From contig CAYOSH010000001.1 of NCBI GenBank assembly GCA_964406575.1, positions 62,001 to 126,000 on the forward strand: a stretch of DNA of 64,000 nucleotides, given 5' to 3'. Made by a program: the position numbers and the translations under genes. The notes beneath the pieces were generated by a model. It saw nothing but the letters and a program-made list of their open reading frames with translations, ran no database searches and was not told the origin of the DNA. The DNA is from WTAW01 sp964406575 (GTDB lineage Bacteria; Acidobacteriota; Aminicenantia; Aminicenantales; Aminicenantaceae). Positions 8,653 through 17,717 of the stretch are shown piece after piece. The number at the start of each line of letters is the position of its first letter. The stretch's first letter is position 1.

Positions 8653-9099
8653 ATGGACCATCAAAAGATAAAAGAACTCATTTCTTCATACCATGACAAA
8701 CATTTAAGTGAGGATCAGAAAAGGAAGATCGAAGAACATATCCAGCACTGTGAGGAATGCCGCAGAGAGTTTGAAGAAATGGGGAAGTTCGAGGAGGTCA
8801 TGCGAAAAATGAAGCTAAAGGATCCCCCCCAAGAGATGTGGCAGGTTTACTGGGCATCTATTTATAACCGCCTGGAAAGAAGAATTGGATGGATATTGTT
8901 ATCTATAGGTGCTATCATAATGCTCTTTTTCGGCGGATACAAAGCCGTCGAAGGGATCATTCAGGATCCGACCACCCCGATAATCTTGAAGGTCGGAATC
9001 CTGGCCGCCCTGGCTGGGTTGGTGATTCTGCTCGTTTCCATCGGGCGAGAAAGGATTTTTGTGAGAAAAAGGGAACGCTACAAGGAGGTTGTCAAATGA
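8653..9099 (+). CDS. Anti-sigma factor with zinc-binding (ZAS) domain and two membrane helices
   Basis: 148 residues. The N-terminal cytoplasmic part has a His-x3-Cys-x2-Cys zinc motif (HIQHCEEC), typical of ZAS anti-sigma domains that hold ECF sigma factors. Two hydrophobic helices follow (IGWILLSIGAIIMLFF and VGILAALAGLVILLVSI), then a basic tail. The start at 8653 is preceded by GGAG at six bases. It directly follows the sigma factor gene and overlaps the next gene by four bases (ATGA), so sigma, anti-sigma and the YbjQ protein are probably one transcript. Confidence 0.88.
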   Translation: MDHQKIKELISSYHDKHLSEDQKRKIEEHIQHCEECRREFEEMGKFEEVMRKMKLKDPPQEMWQVYWASIYNRLERRIGWILLSIGAIIMLFFGGYKAVEGIIQDPTTPIILKVGILAALAGLVILLVSIGRERIFVRKRERYKEVVK

Positions 9100-9410
9100 T
9101 ACTCGTGACCACAGATGGGATCCCGGGGAAAACGATAACAAAAACCCTCGGCCTTGTCCGGGGGAATACCATCCGCGCTCGGCACATTGCCCGGGATATT
9201 TCAGCCGCGTTACGGAATATTGTGGGAGGGGAGATCACAGACTACACAAAGATGATGGCCGAATCTCGGGAGCAGGCTCTTGACCGGATGGTCGAGGAAG
9301 CCGAGAGCTTAGGCGCCAATGCTATATTAGGCGTACGCTTCACAACCTCGATGATCATGCAAAGCGCCTCAGAAATATTGGCCTATGGCACAGCTGTCAC
9401 TATAGAATAA
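9096..9410 (+). CDS. YbjQ/UPF0145 family protein
   Basis: 104 residues with the UPF0145 pattern: ILVTTDGIPGKTITKTLGLVRGNTI at the start and a late EAESLGANAILGVRF segment. The family is sometimes described as a putative heavy-metal-binding domain, but its biochemical role is unsettled. The start at 9096 has AAGGAGG upstream and overlaps the anti-sigma stop (ATGA), implying translational coupling. An upstream open frame from 8889 is only read-through of the overlapping gene. Confidence 0.88.
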   Translation: MILVTTDGIPGKTITKTLGLVRGNTIRARHIARDISAALRNIVGGEITDYTKMMAESREQALDRMVEEAESLGANAILGVRFTTSMIMQSASEILAYGTAVTIE

Positions 9411-9430
9411 GACAACATTTTAATATTCAG

Positions 9431-10102
9431 ATGCGCGCGTTTTTTTTGAGTTCGCTTATTTTTATCTTTATTCTCTTATCTGGCCTGGCTCTCTGCGCTC
9501 CAGCCATAGAGGCGCAAGAGGAAGCCGAAGTTGGAGTTTTTGATATCTTTTTTATGGGAGAGAAAGTCGGCTATGAGGAGTACAGTTGGGAATCCAGCGA
9601 GCGAGAATATCTCCTCACGGTCAGGGGCCGGATGACCAAACCGATCCCCATGGTGATCGAAAAGCTCACCATTCGTTTGGACAAGAGTTTTATCCCTAGT
9701 CAGTATTTTTTTAAAGGTTCGGTGAGCGGCGTCGAGCAGGAAATTTTGAGCGTTATCAATGATGGAGATGTCGCAAATATCATCCTGGTTGCCGGGCAGG
9801 AACAGAAAAGCTCTGCCAAGGTCCGAAGAGATGCCCTCCTTTTACCGAATGCCATTTATTCGCCCTATATTGTCTTGACAAAAAGGTTCCCCTGCATTCT
9901 TACAGAAAAAACGGAACTATTCGCCTACCTCATCCCCCAAATGGAGACTCCATTCACTGTCGAACCTGCGGAATTTAATCCCTGCCACTTCATCCTGGAA
10001 ATGACTGGATCAGAGATTCATGTAGGAACGGATGAGAACGGGCAATTGAATTCTCTTGAGATTCCGCTGCAGAATTTAAAGGTTGTCCGCAACTCGAGAT
10101 GA
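9431..10102 (+). CDS. Exported protein of unknown function, 223 aa
   Basis: It begins with a clear signal peptide (FFLSSLIFIFILLSGLALCAPAIEAQ, probable cleavage near AQEEAEV). The mature part is about 195 residues and looks beta-rich, with VGVFDIFFMGEKVGYEEYSW at its start. It has an isolated Cys pair (residues around 155 and 190). No family was recognised with confidence. It lies 20 bases after the YbjQ gene without an obvious ribosome binding site and may belong to the sigma-factor operon. Confidence 0.72.
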   Translation: MRAFFLSSLIFIFILLSGLALCAPAIEAQEEAEVGVFDIFFMGEKVGYEEYSWESSEREYLLTVRGRMTKPIPMVIEKLTIRLDKSFIPSQYFFKGSVSGVEQEILSVINDGDVANIILVAGQEQKSSAKVRRDALLLPNAIYSPYIVLTKRFPCILTEKTELFAYLIPQMETPFTVEPAEFNPCHFILEMTGSEIHVGTDENGQLNSLEIPLQNLKVVRNSR

Positions 10103-10286
10103 TGAAAAAATTATGCGGGCCCAGATGAGTTGAGTTGGGGCTGGCGCATTTCTTCCCTGTATGGCCCTGATTGATAGGGTCCTTTATAAAGAATTCTGTC
10201 CTCTAATCATGCAATCTGATCACCTCATTGCGTCCTGGGGATTCATGGACCCGCAGCTTGGGAATGAGACTCCGTGAAGACGAGAG

Positions 10287-10316
10287 TTGACATTGATTCT
10301 GGCATATCTATAGAAT
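10287..10316 (+). promoter_or_regulatory. Strong sigma70-type promoter for accA-hisS-aspS
   Basis: A perfect TTGACA (10287-10292), an 18-base spacer and TAGAAT (10311-10316, five of six). The predicted start near 10323 is about 30 bases before accA. The preceding 10103-10286 shows no gene. Confidence 0.6.
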
Positions 10317-10353
10317 AGTCGGGTATCGTGAACATTGTTCTTGCGTAAAACCC

Positions 10354-11310
10354 ATGGTAGGACGAAAAGATTTTTATCAGCTAGAGAAAAATATCATTCG
10401 TCTCAAAGAAGACATCGATACCCTTGTGTCCAACGAGCCGGATGAGGCAAAGGAAAAGATTGTCCCGATCAGGGAAAAAATCGAACAGGAATGGGCAAAG
10501 ATTGCTCCTATACTGACCCCTCTTCAAAAAGTGCAGGTCGCCCGCCATCCCCAGCGACCGTATACCCTGGATTACCTGGAATCGCTCACTCAAAATTTTA
10601 CGGAGATCCACGGGGACCGCCGTTCCGCGGATGATCCGGCTATCATTGCCGGATTGGGATTTTACAGGGGTCGGTCTGTCGCTTTCATCGGGCACCAGAA
10701 GGGCAGAACAACACGCCAAAGGATTGCCCGCAACTTCGGCCAGCCAAATCCGGAAGGGTATCGCAAAGCACTCCGGGTTATGAAAATGGCAGAGAAATTC
10801 GGGCTCCCGGTTGTCACTCTCATCGACACTCCAGGGGCCTATCCTGGTATCCAGGCAGAGGAGCATGGACAGGCCGAGGCCATTGCCTGTAACCTGAAGG
10901 AGATCTCAAAACTGAAGGTGCCTGTCGTCAACATTGTGATCGGCGAAGGAGGAAGCGGAGGTGCCCTGGCGATCGGAGTTGGCGATGTGATCATGATGTT
11001 GGAGCATTCGTTCTACTCGGTCATCTCCCCAGAGGGATGTGCGGCGATCCTGTGGAAAGATCAGGAGGCTGTCCCTCAAGCAGCAGAGAATCTCAAGTTT
11101 TTAGCCCAAGACCTTCTTGAACTCGGTATTATCGATAAGATTATCCCTGAGCCTCCGGGAGGAGCTCATGTCGATTTCGAACAGACGTTTAAAAATGTAG
11201 ATAAACAATTGAGTGCAACTTTGAAAAAGCTGGAGATGATGGATCTAGGAGAGATGTTGGGAAAGCGATATCAGAAATTCAGAAAGATCGGGATTTTTAC
11301 GGAAAAATGA
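10354..11310 (+). CDS. accA: Acetyl-CoA carboxylase carboxyltransferase subunit alpha
   Basis: 318 residues of the alpha subunit of the heterotetrameric carboxylase, which transfers CO2 from biotin to acetyl-CoA to make malonyl-CoA for fatty-acid synthesis. Recognised by ARHPQRPYTLDYLE, GDRRSADDPAIIAG and IGHQKGR near residues 65-115, then the crotonase-fold core TLIDTPGAYPG and the glycine-rich GEGGSGGALAIG (197-208). Full length for the family. It overlaps hisS by four bases. The beta subunit is not in the window. Confidence 0.97.
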   Translation: MVGRKDFYQLEKNIIRLKEDIDTLVSNEPDEAKEKIVPIREKIEQEWAKIAPILTPLQKVQVARHPQRPYTLDYLESLTQNFTEIHGDRRSADDPAIIAGLGFYRGRSVAFIGHQKGRTTRQRIARNFGQPNPEGYRKALRVMKMAEKFGLPVVTLIDTPGAYPGIQAEEHGQAEAIACNLKEISKLKVPVVNIVIGEGGSGGALAIGVGDVIMMLEHSFYSVISPEGCAAILWKDQEAVPQAAENLKFLAQDLLELGIIDKIIPEPPGGAHVDFEQTFKNVDKQLSATLKKLEMMDLGEMLGKRYQKFRKIGIFTEK

Positions 11311-12569
11311 GCGCAAAGTCAAAAAAAAGGATCACAGCGATCAAAGGAACAAAAGACATCCTTCCTTCTGAGGCGAGAAAATGGCAGAAAGTTGAGGCTG
11401 TTGCCAGAGAAGTCTTCGAGCTCTACGGTTACAGGGAGATCCGCACTCCCGTGCTCGAGGCCACAGAGCTTTTTGAAAAGGGAACAGGAGAGACTTCGGA
11501 TGTGGTCACCAAGGAGATGTATACGTTTGTGGATAAGGGAGGGCGTTCCCTAACTTTAAGGCCGGAATACACACCCTCGGTCGTGCGCGCGATCATGGAC
11601 CACAGCCTCCATCTGCAGCCCCAGCCAATGAGGTATTATTTCTTTGGTCCCATGTTTCGCTATGATAAGCCACAGAAAGGACGCTTCCGCCAGTTCCACC
11701 AGATCGACATTGAGGTTTTTGGAGAAGAAGACCCGGCCATTGATGCAGAGATCGTAGAGATGGCGGATTTTCTTCTGAATATATTGAATGTCACAGATAC
11801 AGAGATTTTGGTCAATTCGGTGGGATGCCAATCGTGTCGCCCGTCCTATCACATGGAGTTAAGACAGGCAGCAGAGGCGGTGAGGGAAAACCTGTGTCCG
11901 GATTGTCAGAGGAAGATAGACCTCAATCCTTTGCGCATCTTTGACTGTAAAGAAGAAACGTGCCGGGAGATATCCCAGGAGTTTCCGAAGATCACGGATT
12001 TCCTCTGTCCGGAGTGTGGGGAACATTTCAAGATGTTCTGTGATCACCTGGAGGAGTATGGGATTGCCTACTGCCTTGAACCCCGATTGGTCCGTGGCCT
12101 TGACTACTACACAAAAACTACATTCGAAATTATCTCATCAAAGCTGGGAGCGCAAGATGCGATCCTTGGCGGTGGGCGTTACGACGACATGATGAAGAAA
12201 TTTGGAGGGCCGGACATCTGCGGGATCGGTTTCGCCATGGGTTTGGAACGATTTCTTTCGGTTGTTCCTTTCCATGAGGAGAAGGAATCGTTTCTCTACA
12301 TCGCGTTTTTGGGCGTCGAAGCAAAAAAAGCCGGAATGAAACTGGCGAGAGAACTGAGAAAAGGCGGAGTGGAATGTCTCATAGAATACAGGGAGCGAAA
12401 CTTGAAGAACCAAATGAGCCGTGCCCATAAACTGGGCGCCACTTGGGTTTTGATCATAGGGGATGATGAAGTGAGAGCGAAACGCTATCAGTTGAAAAAC
12501 ATGGGAACTGGCGTTCAACAGGAGGTCGCTGCTAAAGACATCCGCGCCCTGATCCGGAAGCCTTCGTAA
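11307..12569 (+). CDS. hisS: Histidyl-tRNA synthetase
   Basis: A 420-residue class II synthetase. Motif 2 is seen as FRYDKPQKGRFRQFHQIDIEVFG, and the His-specific segment LVRGLDYYTKTTFEI follows; motif 3 is GIGFAMGLERFL. The C-terminal anticodon-binding domain has the usual RxxNLKxQMSRAHKLGA pattern. A small insertion (about residues 170-240) carries several CxxC pairs (CQSC, CPDC, CPEC), suggesting a zinc-ribbon-like insert as in some bacterial HisRS. Its ATG overlaps the accA stop and aspS follows closely. Confidence 0.97.
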   Translation: MSAKSKKRITAIKGTKDILPSEARKWQKVEAVAREVFELYGYREIRTPVLEATELFEKGTGETSDVVTKEMYTFVDKGGRSLTLRPEYTPSVVRAIMDHSLHLQPQPMRYYFFGPMFRYDKPQKGRFRQFHQIDIEVFGEEDPAIDAEIVEMADFLLNILNVTDTEILVNSVGCQSCRPSYHMELRQAAEAVRENLCPDCQRKIDLNPLRIFDCKEETCREISQEFPKITDFLCPECGEHFKMFCDHLEEYGIAYCLEPRLVRGLDYYTKTTFEIISSKLGAQDAILGGGRYDDMMKKFGGPDICGIGFAMGLERFLSVVPFHEEKESFLYIAFLGVEAKKAGMKLARELRKGGVECLIEYRERNLKNQMSRAHKLGATWVLIIGDDEVRAKRYQLKNMGTGVQQEVAAKDIRALIRKPS

Positions 12570-12604
12570 GTTTGGGTTGTATATTAAACGAAGAAGGGGT
12601 CAAC

Positions 12605-14371
12605 ATGAAATCCACAGATCACACACCGTGGAGAAGAACACGATATGGAGGAGAACTCCGCGCAGAACATATCGGCCAAGACGTCGTTCTGTTTGGTTGG
12701 GTACATAGACAGCGGGACATCGGGAATCTGGTCTTTATCGACCTCAGAGATAGGGAAGGTGTGGTTCAAGTCGTTGTCTCTTCAAATGATAGAGCCCTTT
12801 TGGAAGAAGCCAAAAAAGTGAGGATGGAGGATGTTGTGGGCGTTAAGGGGGTCGTGCGGGAGAGAGACGCACAAATGAAAAATCCCAAGCTCCCCACGGG
12901 AGAAATCGAGGTCGAGGCAAAAGAGTTCGTCGTTTTGCAGCCATCAGATGTCCCCCCGTTTGTCGTTGCTGACCCTCCTCAGGCCCAGGAAGAACTCCGT
13001 TTCAAATACAGGTATATCGACCTGCGGAGACCCTCCATGCAGCACAACGTGAAGCTCAGACACCAGGCAGCACTCAAAACTCGGAATTATATGAATGCAG
13101 AGGGATTTTACGAGATCGAAACACCCTTCCTCACCAAATCCACCCCTGAAGGGGCCAGGGATTACCTGGTTCCCAGCCGGATCTACAAAGGGAGGTTTTT
13201 TGCTCTGCCTCAATCGCCCCAGATCTTCAAGCAGCTTTTGATGATCGCCGGATTTGACCGCTACTTCCAGATCGTCCGGTGTTTTCGCGATGAGGACCTC
13301 AGAGCAGACCGCCAACCCGAATTCACCCAGATCGATGTGGAAATGAGCTTTGTGGAAAGAGAGGACGTTTTCCGTGTGATCGAGGGTTTGATGGTCGAAA
13401 TCTTTGGGTTGATCGGTGTCGATGTCCAGCGTCCCTTTCCTCGTTTAACCTATGAGGAAAGCATAAACATGTACGGGACGGATAAACCCGATCTCCGGAT
13501 GGATCTGGGAATTGCGGATCTGACAAATGTGGGCGCTAAGATCGATTCAGAGATTATCCAAGGCGCTCTTTCTGCAGGCGGTGAGCTGAGGGGATTGGTT
13601 CTGAAGAGAAGAGGAGACTCATCTCGAAGCAAGCTGGACAAGTTCAACTCAAAAGCCAAGGACCTCGGGGCCAAAGGGATCATGTGGATAAAAAAGTTTG
13701 ACGGATTCAAGTCTTCCTTAAGGATCTCTGAGGAAGATCTGAAGAGAATATGGAAACGATGTGGAGCGGAAGACGAAGACCTTCTCCTTTTAGTGGCTGA
13801 TGCAAAGGATGTCGCGCTCCGTGTCTGCGGCGCGATCCGGCAGGAGTACATCGCTCAACAGGTCCAGGGGAGAGAGGCGTACACATTCGCTTGGGTGACG
13901 GATTTTCCGCTTTTTGAGTGGAGCGAGGAGGAGGGGCGGCTCGTGTCCATGCACCACCCTTTCACATCTCCTGTCGAAGAGGATATCCCGTTCTTGGAAA
14001 ACGAGCCCCTCCGAGTGCGAGCAAAAGCTTATGACCTTGTCCTCAACGGTGTGGAGATAGGCGGGGGCTCGGTCCGTATCAATGATCTGGATTTGCAGAA
14101 AGTGATTTTTAAAACTTTAGGATTGAGCCCGGAGAAAGCGGAAGAAAAATTTGGATTTTTCTTGGAAGCTCTCCGTTATGGAGCTCCTCCACACGGGGGG
14201 ATCGCTCTTGGCTTCGACCGCATCGTTATGCTGCTGGCTGGGGAAGAAACGATCCGTGATGTCATTCCTTTTCCCAAGACGACGAGCTCTCTGTGTTTGC
14301 TGACCAATTCTCCATCCGAAGTCGATGACAGACAGCTTGTGGACCTAGGCCTTAAAAAAACAAAAGCCTGA
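12605..14371 (+). CDS. aspS: Aspartyl-tRNA synthetase
   Basis: 588 residues, bacterial-type AspRS. The N-terminal OB-fold contains VLFGWVHRQRDIGNLVFIDLRD. Motif 2 is CFRDEDLRADRQPEFTQIDVEMSF, the bacterial GAD insertion domain fills about 290-420, and motif 3 is GGIALGFDRIVMLLAG. The start at 12605 is preceded by GAAGGGG; an earlier TTG at 12572 would add eleven residues unlike the family. Last gene of the accA-hisS-aspS unit. Whether it also misacylates tRNA-Asn cannot be read from the sequence. Confidence 0.96.
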   Translation: MKSTDHTPWRRTRYGGELRAEHIGQDVVLFGWVHRQRDIGNLVFIDLRDREGVVQVVVSSNDRALLEEAKKVRMEDVVGVKGVVRERDAQMKNPKLPTGEIEVEAKEFVVLQPSDVPPFVVADPPQAQEELRFKYRYIDLRRPSMQHNVKLRHQAALKTRNYMNAEGFYEIETPFLTKSTPEGARDYLVPSRIYKGRFFALPQSPQIFKQLLMIAGFDRYFQIVRCFRDEDLRADRQPEFTQIDVEMSFVEREDVFRVIEGLMVEIFGLIGVDVQRPFPRLTYEESINMYGTDKPDLRMDLGIADLTNVGAKIDSEIIQGALSAGGELRGLVLKRRGDSSRSKLDKFNSKAKDLGAKGIMWIKKFDGFKSSLRISEEDLKRIWKRCGAEDEDLLLLVADAKDVALRVCGAIRQEYIAQQVQGREAYTFAWVTDFPLFEWSEEEGRLVSMHHPFTSPVEEDIPFLENEPLRVRAKAYDLVLNGVEIGGGSVRINDLDLQKVIFKTLGLSPEKAEEKFGFFLEALRYGAPPHGGIALGFDRIVMLLAGEETIRDVIPFPKTTSSLCLLTNSPSEVDDRQLVDLGLKKTKA

Positions 14372-14456
14372 TCTTAAATTAATGATTTCTGGTCTATTGT
14401 GATATTGAATAAGATGGTACGCATCCCTAAAACCCTGATGGCATGCATTCATATAA

Positions 14457-14515
14457 CGTTATTGAGTGATTAAATTGAGTGGTTGAGAAAACCGTGAGAA
14501 GGGCTGGACGGGCAT
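14457..14515 (+). repeat. 59-bp repeat, copy A
   Basis: It matches the reverse complement of 23177-23235 at 52 of 59 positions. It contains two near-direct repeats, ATTGAGTGAT and ATTGAGTGGT, and the conserved block CCGTGAGAAGGGCTGGACGG. It lies in the 301-base gap between aspS and the first M16 gene; no gene is seen in that gap. Confidence 0.7.
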
Positions 14516-14532
14516 TTTATGTTTTGCTGTAG

Positions 14533-14553
14533 GGTCCATTCCCCGAATGGACC
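14533..14553. other. Perfect 9-bp hairpin upstream of the M16 pair
   Basis: GGTCCATTC, a CCC loop, then GAATGGACC. No T-tract follows on either strand, so it is not a typical intrinsic terminator. It may be an operator or RNA structure. It is 119 bases before the peptidase start. Confidence 0.4.
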
Positions 14554-14672
14554 TGGAAAAAACGGAGTGGATTTTCTTTTTCGATAGCACGAATTGGAAC
14601 ACTCGGAACGTCAATCATCACGGTTTTAGGGATGCTTGCAATAAGATGAAATGTGGATGAGGAGGTGAAAAT

Positions 14673-16181
14673 ATGAGGAAAAGGGTTGTCTTTATGAACA
14701 GGGCGTGTGTTTTTTGTGCCCTGGTCCTGGTTCTCGGTGTGCGCATCACAGCGCAGACCTTTGATGCCATCAAGAGCCAAGTCAAAGTGCACGTCCTGGA
14801 AAACGGAATGAAGTTCATCGTGTTGGAGCGGCATGAAGCCCCGGTCATCTCCTTCCATGTCTATGCCGATGTGGGAAGCGCGAATGAAACCTACGGAATC
14901 ACAGGGATCTCTCATTTGTTGGAACACATGGCCTTTAAGGGAACCAAGCTTGTGGGGACGACGAACTATGAGGGAGAGGTCAAAGTCTTAGAGGAATTGG
15001 ATGTCCTGTACGATAAGATTAAAACCGAAAAGGCGGGAGTCAACCCGGATACAAAAGCTCTTGAGGAGATGGAGGAAAAGTTAGAAGCCCTGAGGCTTAA
15101 GGCCAAAGAGTTTGTGGTCAATGGAGAGTTCGATGACATGTTCATGCGGGAAGGAGACCAAAGCCTGAATGCCTTCACCAGCGCTGATGCCACACAGTAT
15201 GTGAACAGTCTTCCCTCGAACAAGCTGGAGTTCTGGATGGCCATGACTGCAGACAGGTTTCAATATCCTGTTTTCCGGGAGTTTTACAAGGAAAAAGAGG
15301 TGGTCATCGAGGAGAGACGGCTCTCCTTGGAGACCCGGCCCATCGGACGGCTGGTGGAGGATTTTTTGTCTACGGCTTTTAAGGCACATCCTTATAAGCA
15401 TTCGGTCGTGGGACACATGTCGGACCTGGAATCCATCACCCGCAGAGATGTAGAGAACTATTTCCGCAAGTACTACGGCCCCAGTAATTTGACAGTCGGG
15501 ATTGTGGGGGATGTGCATTCGGCCGAGGTTTTTACAATGGCAGAGTTGTATTTCGGTAACATCCCCAGTGAGCCGAAGCCAGAGCCTTTAAGGACCAAGG
15601 AACCTGAACAGTGGGGGGAGCGATGCGTTCAGGTTGTGGCCAAGTCGCAGCCATTCCTCATTTTGGGGTACCACAGGCCGGATGTGCGTCATCCCGATAG
15701 CTTTGCCCTGGATGCCCTCGCGAATATTTTGGGGCAAGGACGCTCATCGAGACTGCATGAGTCCCTTGTTAAAGATAAAAAGGTCAGCGTCCAGTGCGGC
15801 GTGTTCAACGGATTCCCGGGGGAGAAATACCCGAACCTTGTGGCGTTTATTGCGGTTCCTTCCCAGGGCCACACGTCCGAAGAGTGTCTCGAGCTCATCG
15901 ATGAAGAGATCGCAAGGCTCAAAAAAGAGTCTGTCACGGCCGAAGAGTTGACCAAGTATCAACGCAGCAGTGTGAAAGCCATGCTCTCTCAGATGAAGTC
16001 TAACGGGAATATGGCAAGGTTGTTGACTTATGCTGACGTTGTCTTGGGAAGCTGGCAGCGACTGTTTGACCAAGTGGAGAAGATACAGGCAGTCAGTGTC
16101 GAGGATGTGAAGCGGGGGGCCAACACGTATCTCATTAAAAACAATCGGACGATCGGGGAGATCGTCCCCGAGGAAAAGTGA
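14673..16181 (+). CDS. M16-family zinc metallopeptidase, catalytic member
   Basis: 502 residues with a signal peptide (ACVFCALVLVLGVRITAQ), so it acts outside the cytoplasm. The inverted zinc motif HxxEH is present as HLLEH at residues 81-85, and the third zinc ligand is expected in the EKEVVIEERR segment. A long charged helical insertion sits between residues about 105 and 145. The C-terminal half is the second M16 domain. A good GGAGG site precedes the ATG. It is paired with the motif-less M16 protein 10 bases downstream, the common active/inactive heterodimer arrangement. Confidence 0.9.
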   Translation: MRKRVVFMNRACVFCALVLVLGVRITAQTFDAIKSQVKVHVLENGMKFIVLERHEAPVISFHVYADVGSANETYGITGISHLLEHMAFKGTKLVGTTNYEGEVKVLEELDVLYDKIKTEKAGVNPDTKALEEMEEKLEALRLKAKEFVVNGEFDDMFMREGDQSLNAFTSADATQYVNSLPSNKLEFWMAMTADRFQYPVFREFYKEKEVVIEERRLSLETRPIGRLVEDFLSTAFKAHPYKHSVVGHMSDLESITRRDVENYFRKYYGPSNLTVGIVGDVHSAEVFTMAELYFGNIPSEPKPEPLRTKEPEQWGERCVQVVAKSQPFLILGYHRPDVRHPDSFALDALANILGQGRSSRLHESLVKDKKVSVQCGVFNGFPGEKYPNLVAFIAVPSQGHTSEECLELIDEEIARLKKESVTAEELTKYQRSSVKAMLSQMKSNGNMARLLTYADVVLGSWQRLFDQVEKIQAVSVEDVKRGANTYLIKNNRTIGEIVPEEK

Positions 16182-16191
16182 GGGGGAAGAG

Positions 16192-17673
16192 ATGAAACAG
16201 GAAAGATGCCGTTCAAAGGAGAGAGTCATAAGAACAAGCCAACGATCCTTTTGGATCTTTGGTGCGATCGTCCTCCTTTTTGCCCTTTGTGTTCCATCGG
16301 CCCTTGCCCAGAAGAGCCCTAAGGATAAATTTGAGTTTCTCCCCCTTAATCCTATAAAGATGCCCAAGATAGAAACGCTGGACTTGGCAAACGGGCTCCA
16401 TGTGTTTCTTGTTGAGGACCACGACTTCCCCACTATCGACATCCGGGCGGTCGTGCGCATCGGGTCCGTTTATGAGCCCGCTGAGAAAGTCGGACTCGCC
16501 GCGATGACAGGGACTGTTCTGCGGTCGGGGGGAACGGCCTCAAAAACAGGGGATGTAATCGATCAGGATCTTGAATCTCTTGCTGCCTCTATCGAGACCT
16601 ACATCGGGCAGAGTTCGGGGGGATTTATGGCTTCGATGCTCAAGGAGGATGTCGACCGTGTTTTGACGCTCCTGACAGACATCCTTGTGAATTCAGCCTT
16701 TCGAGAGGATAAGATCGAGCTGGCCAAGATTCAGCAGAGATCGGAGATCTCACGCCGAAACGACGAAGTCGGAGGAATAGCCCGCAGAGAATTCTGGAAG
16801 CTGATGTATGGTGCCAATAGCCCCTATGCCCGGCAGCCGGAATACGCCACCATCGATGCCATAACAAGAGAGGATATCGTTCGCTTTTATCAAAGAGGCT
16901 TTTATCCGAACAACACACTTATGACGGTGTGGGGTGATTTTGCAACGGGCGCAATGGCAGAGAAACTGAAAAACACGCTCGGGACCTGGCCCACGGGAAC
17001 TCCAGACATTCCGCCTCAACCCGAGGTGAAGTATGAATACACATACACGGTGAATCTCGTAGACAAGCCGGATGTCAACCAGTCAAACATCAGCCTCGGA
17101 CATATCGGTGGGCTGATGAACAATCCTGATTACCCCGCCTTGAGTGTCATGAATGACATCTTGAGCTGGGAGCGAATGTTTAAAAAGATCCGGACAGATG
17201 AAGGATTGGCCTATAATGTTTGGGGGACCTATGGGGCGAGCTACAGACATCCGGGAGTCTTCAGCTGTGCGGCCCAGACGAAATCTGAGTCAACTGTCTA
17301 TGCCATCGAACTCATGCTCGAGGAAGTGAGGCGGATAACCGAAGAAGAGGTGAGTGATGACGAGTTGGCCAGGGCCAAAGATCGGGACCTGAACACATAT
17401 GTCTTCAACTTTGACAGCAAGGCCAAGATCGTCAACCGAATGATGACATACGCCTATAATGACTACCCGATGGATTTTATGGAGAGGATAAAAATAGGCG
17501 TTGAAAAGGTGACGCAAGCGGATGTCCTGCGGGTGGCCAAAAAATACCTCCACCCGGACAAGGTTCAGATCTTGGTGGTCGGAAACACGAAGGCCTTCGA
17601 TAAGCCTCTCTCCACTCTGGGAGAGGTGAATGTCATCGACATCACGATCCCCTCAGTTAAAAAAGAGCAATAG
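16192..17673 (+). CDS. M16-family protein, non-catalytic partner
   Basis: 493 residues with a signal peptide (FGAIVLLFALCVPSALAQ). The fold is clearly M16 (DLANGLHVFLVEDHDFPTID; VGLAAMTGTVLRSGG), but where HxxEH should lie the sequence reads GLAAM, so the zinc site is missing. The C-terminal domain keeps the Arg/Tyr pattern (ERMFKKIRTDEGLAYNVWG) that helps bind substrate in the active complex. It probably forms a heterodimer with the preceding catalytic subunit. Confidence 0.88.
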   Translation: MKQERCRSKERVIRTSQRSFWIFGAIVLLFALCVPSALAQKSPKDKFEFLPLNPIKMPKIETLDLANGLHVFLVEDHDFPTIDIRAVVRIGSVYEPAEKVGLAAMTGTVLRSGGTASKTGDVIDQDLESLAASIETYIGQSSGGFMASMLKEDVDRVLTLLTDILVNSAFREDKIELAKIQQRSEISRRNDEVGGIARREFWKLMYGANSPYARQPEYATIDAITREDIVRFYQRGFYPNNTLMTVWGDFATGAMAEKLKNTLGTWPTGTPDIPPQPEVKYEYTYTVNLVDKPDVNQSNISLGHIGGLMNNPDYPALSVMNDILSWERMFKKIRTDEGLAYNVWGTYGASYRHPGVFSCAAQTKSESTVYAIELMLEEVRRITEEEVSDDELARAKDRDLNTYVFNFDSKAKIVNRMMTYAYNDYPMDFMERIKIGVEKVTQADVLRVAKKYLHPDKVQILVVGNTKAFDKPLSTLGEVNVIDITIPSVKKEQ

Positions 17674-17717
17674 AAAACAGGTATTGAGCAAGCCTTCTGT
17701 CTACATAGAGCACGATT

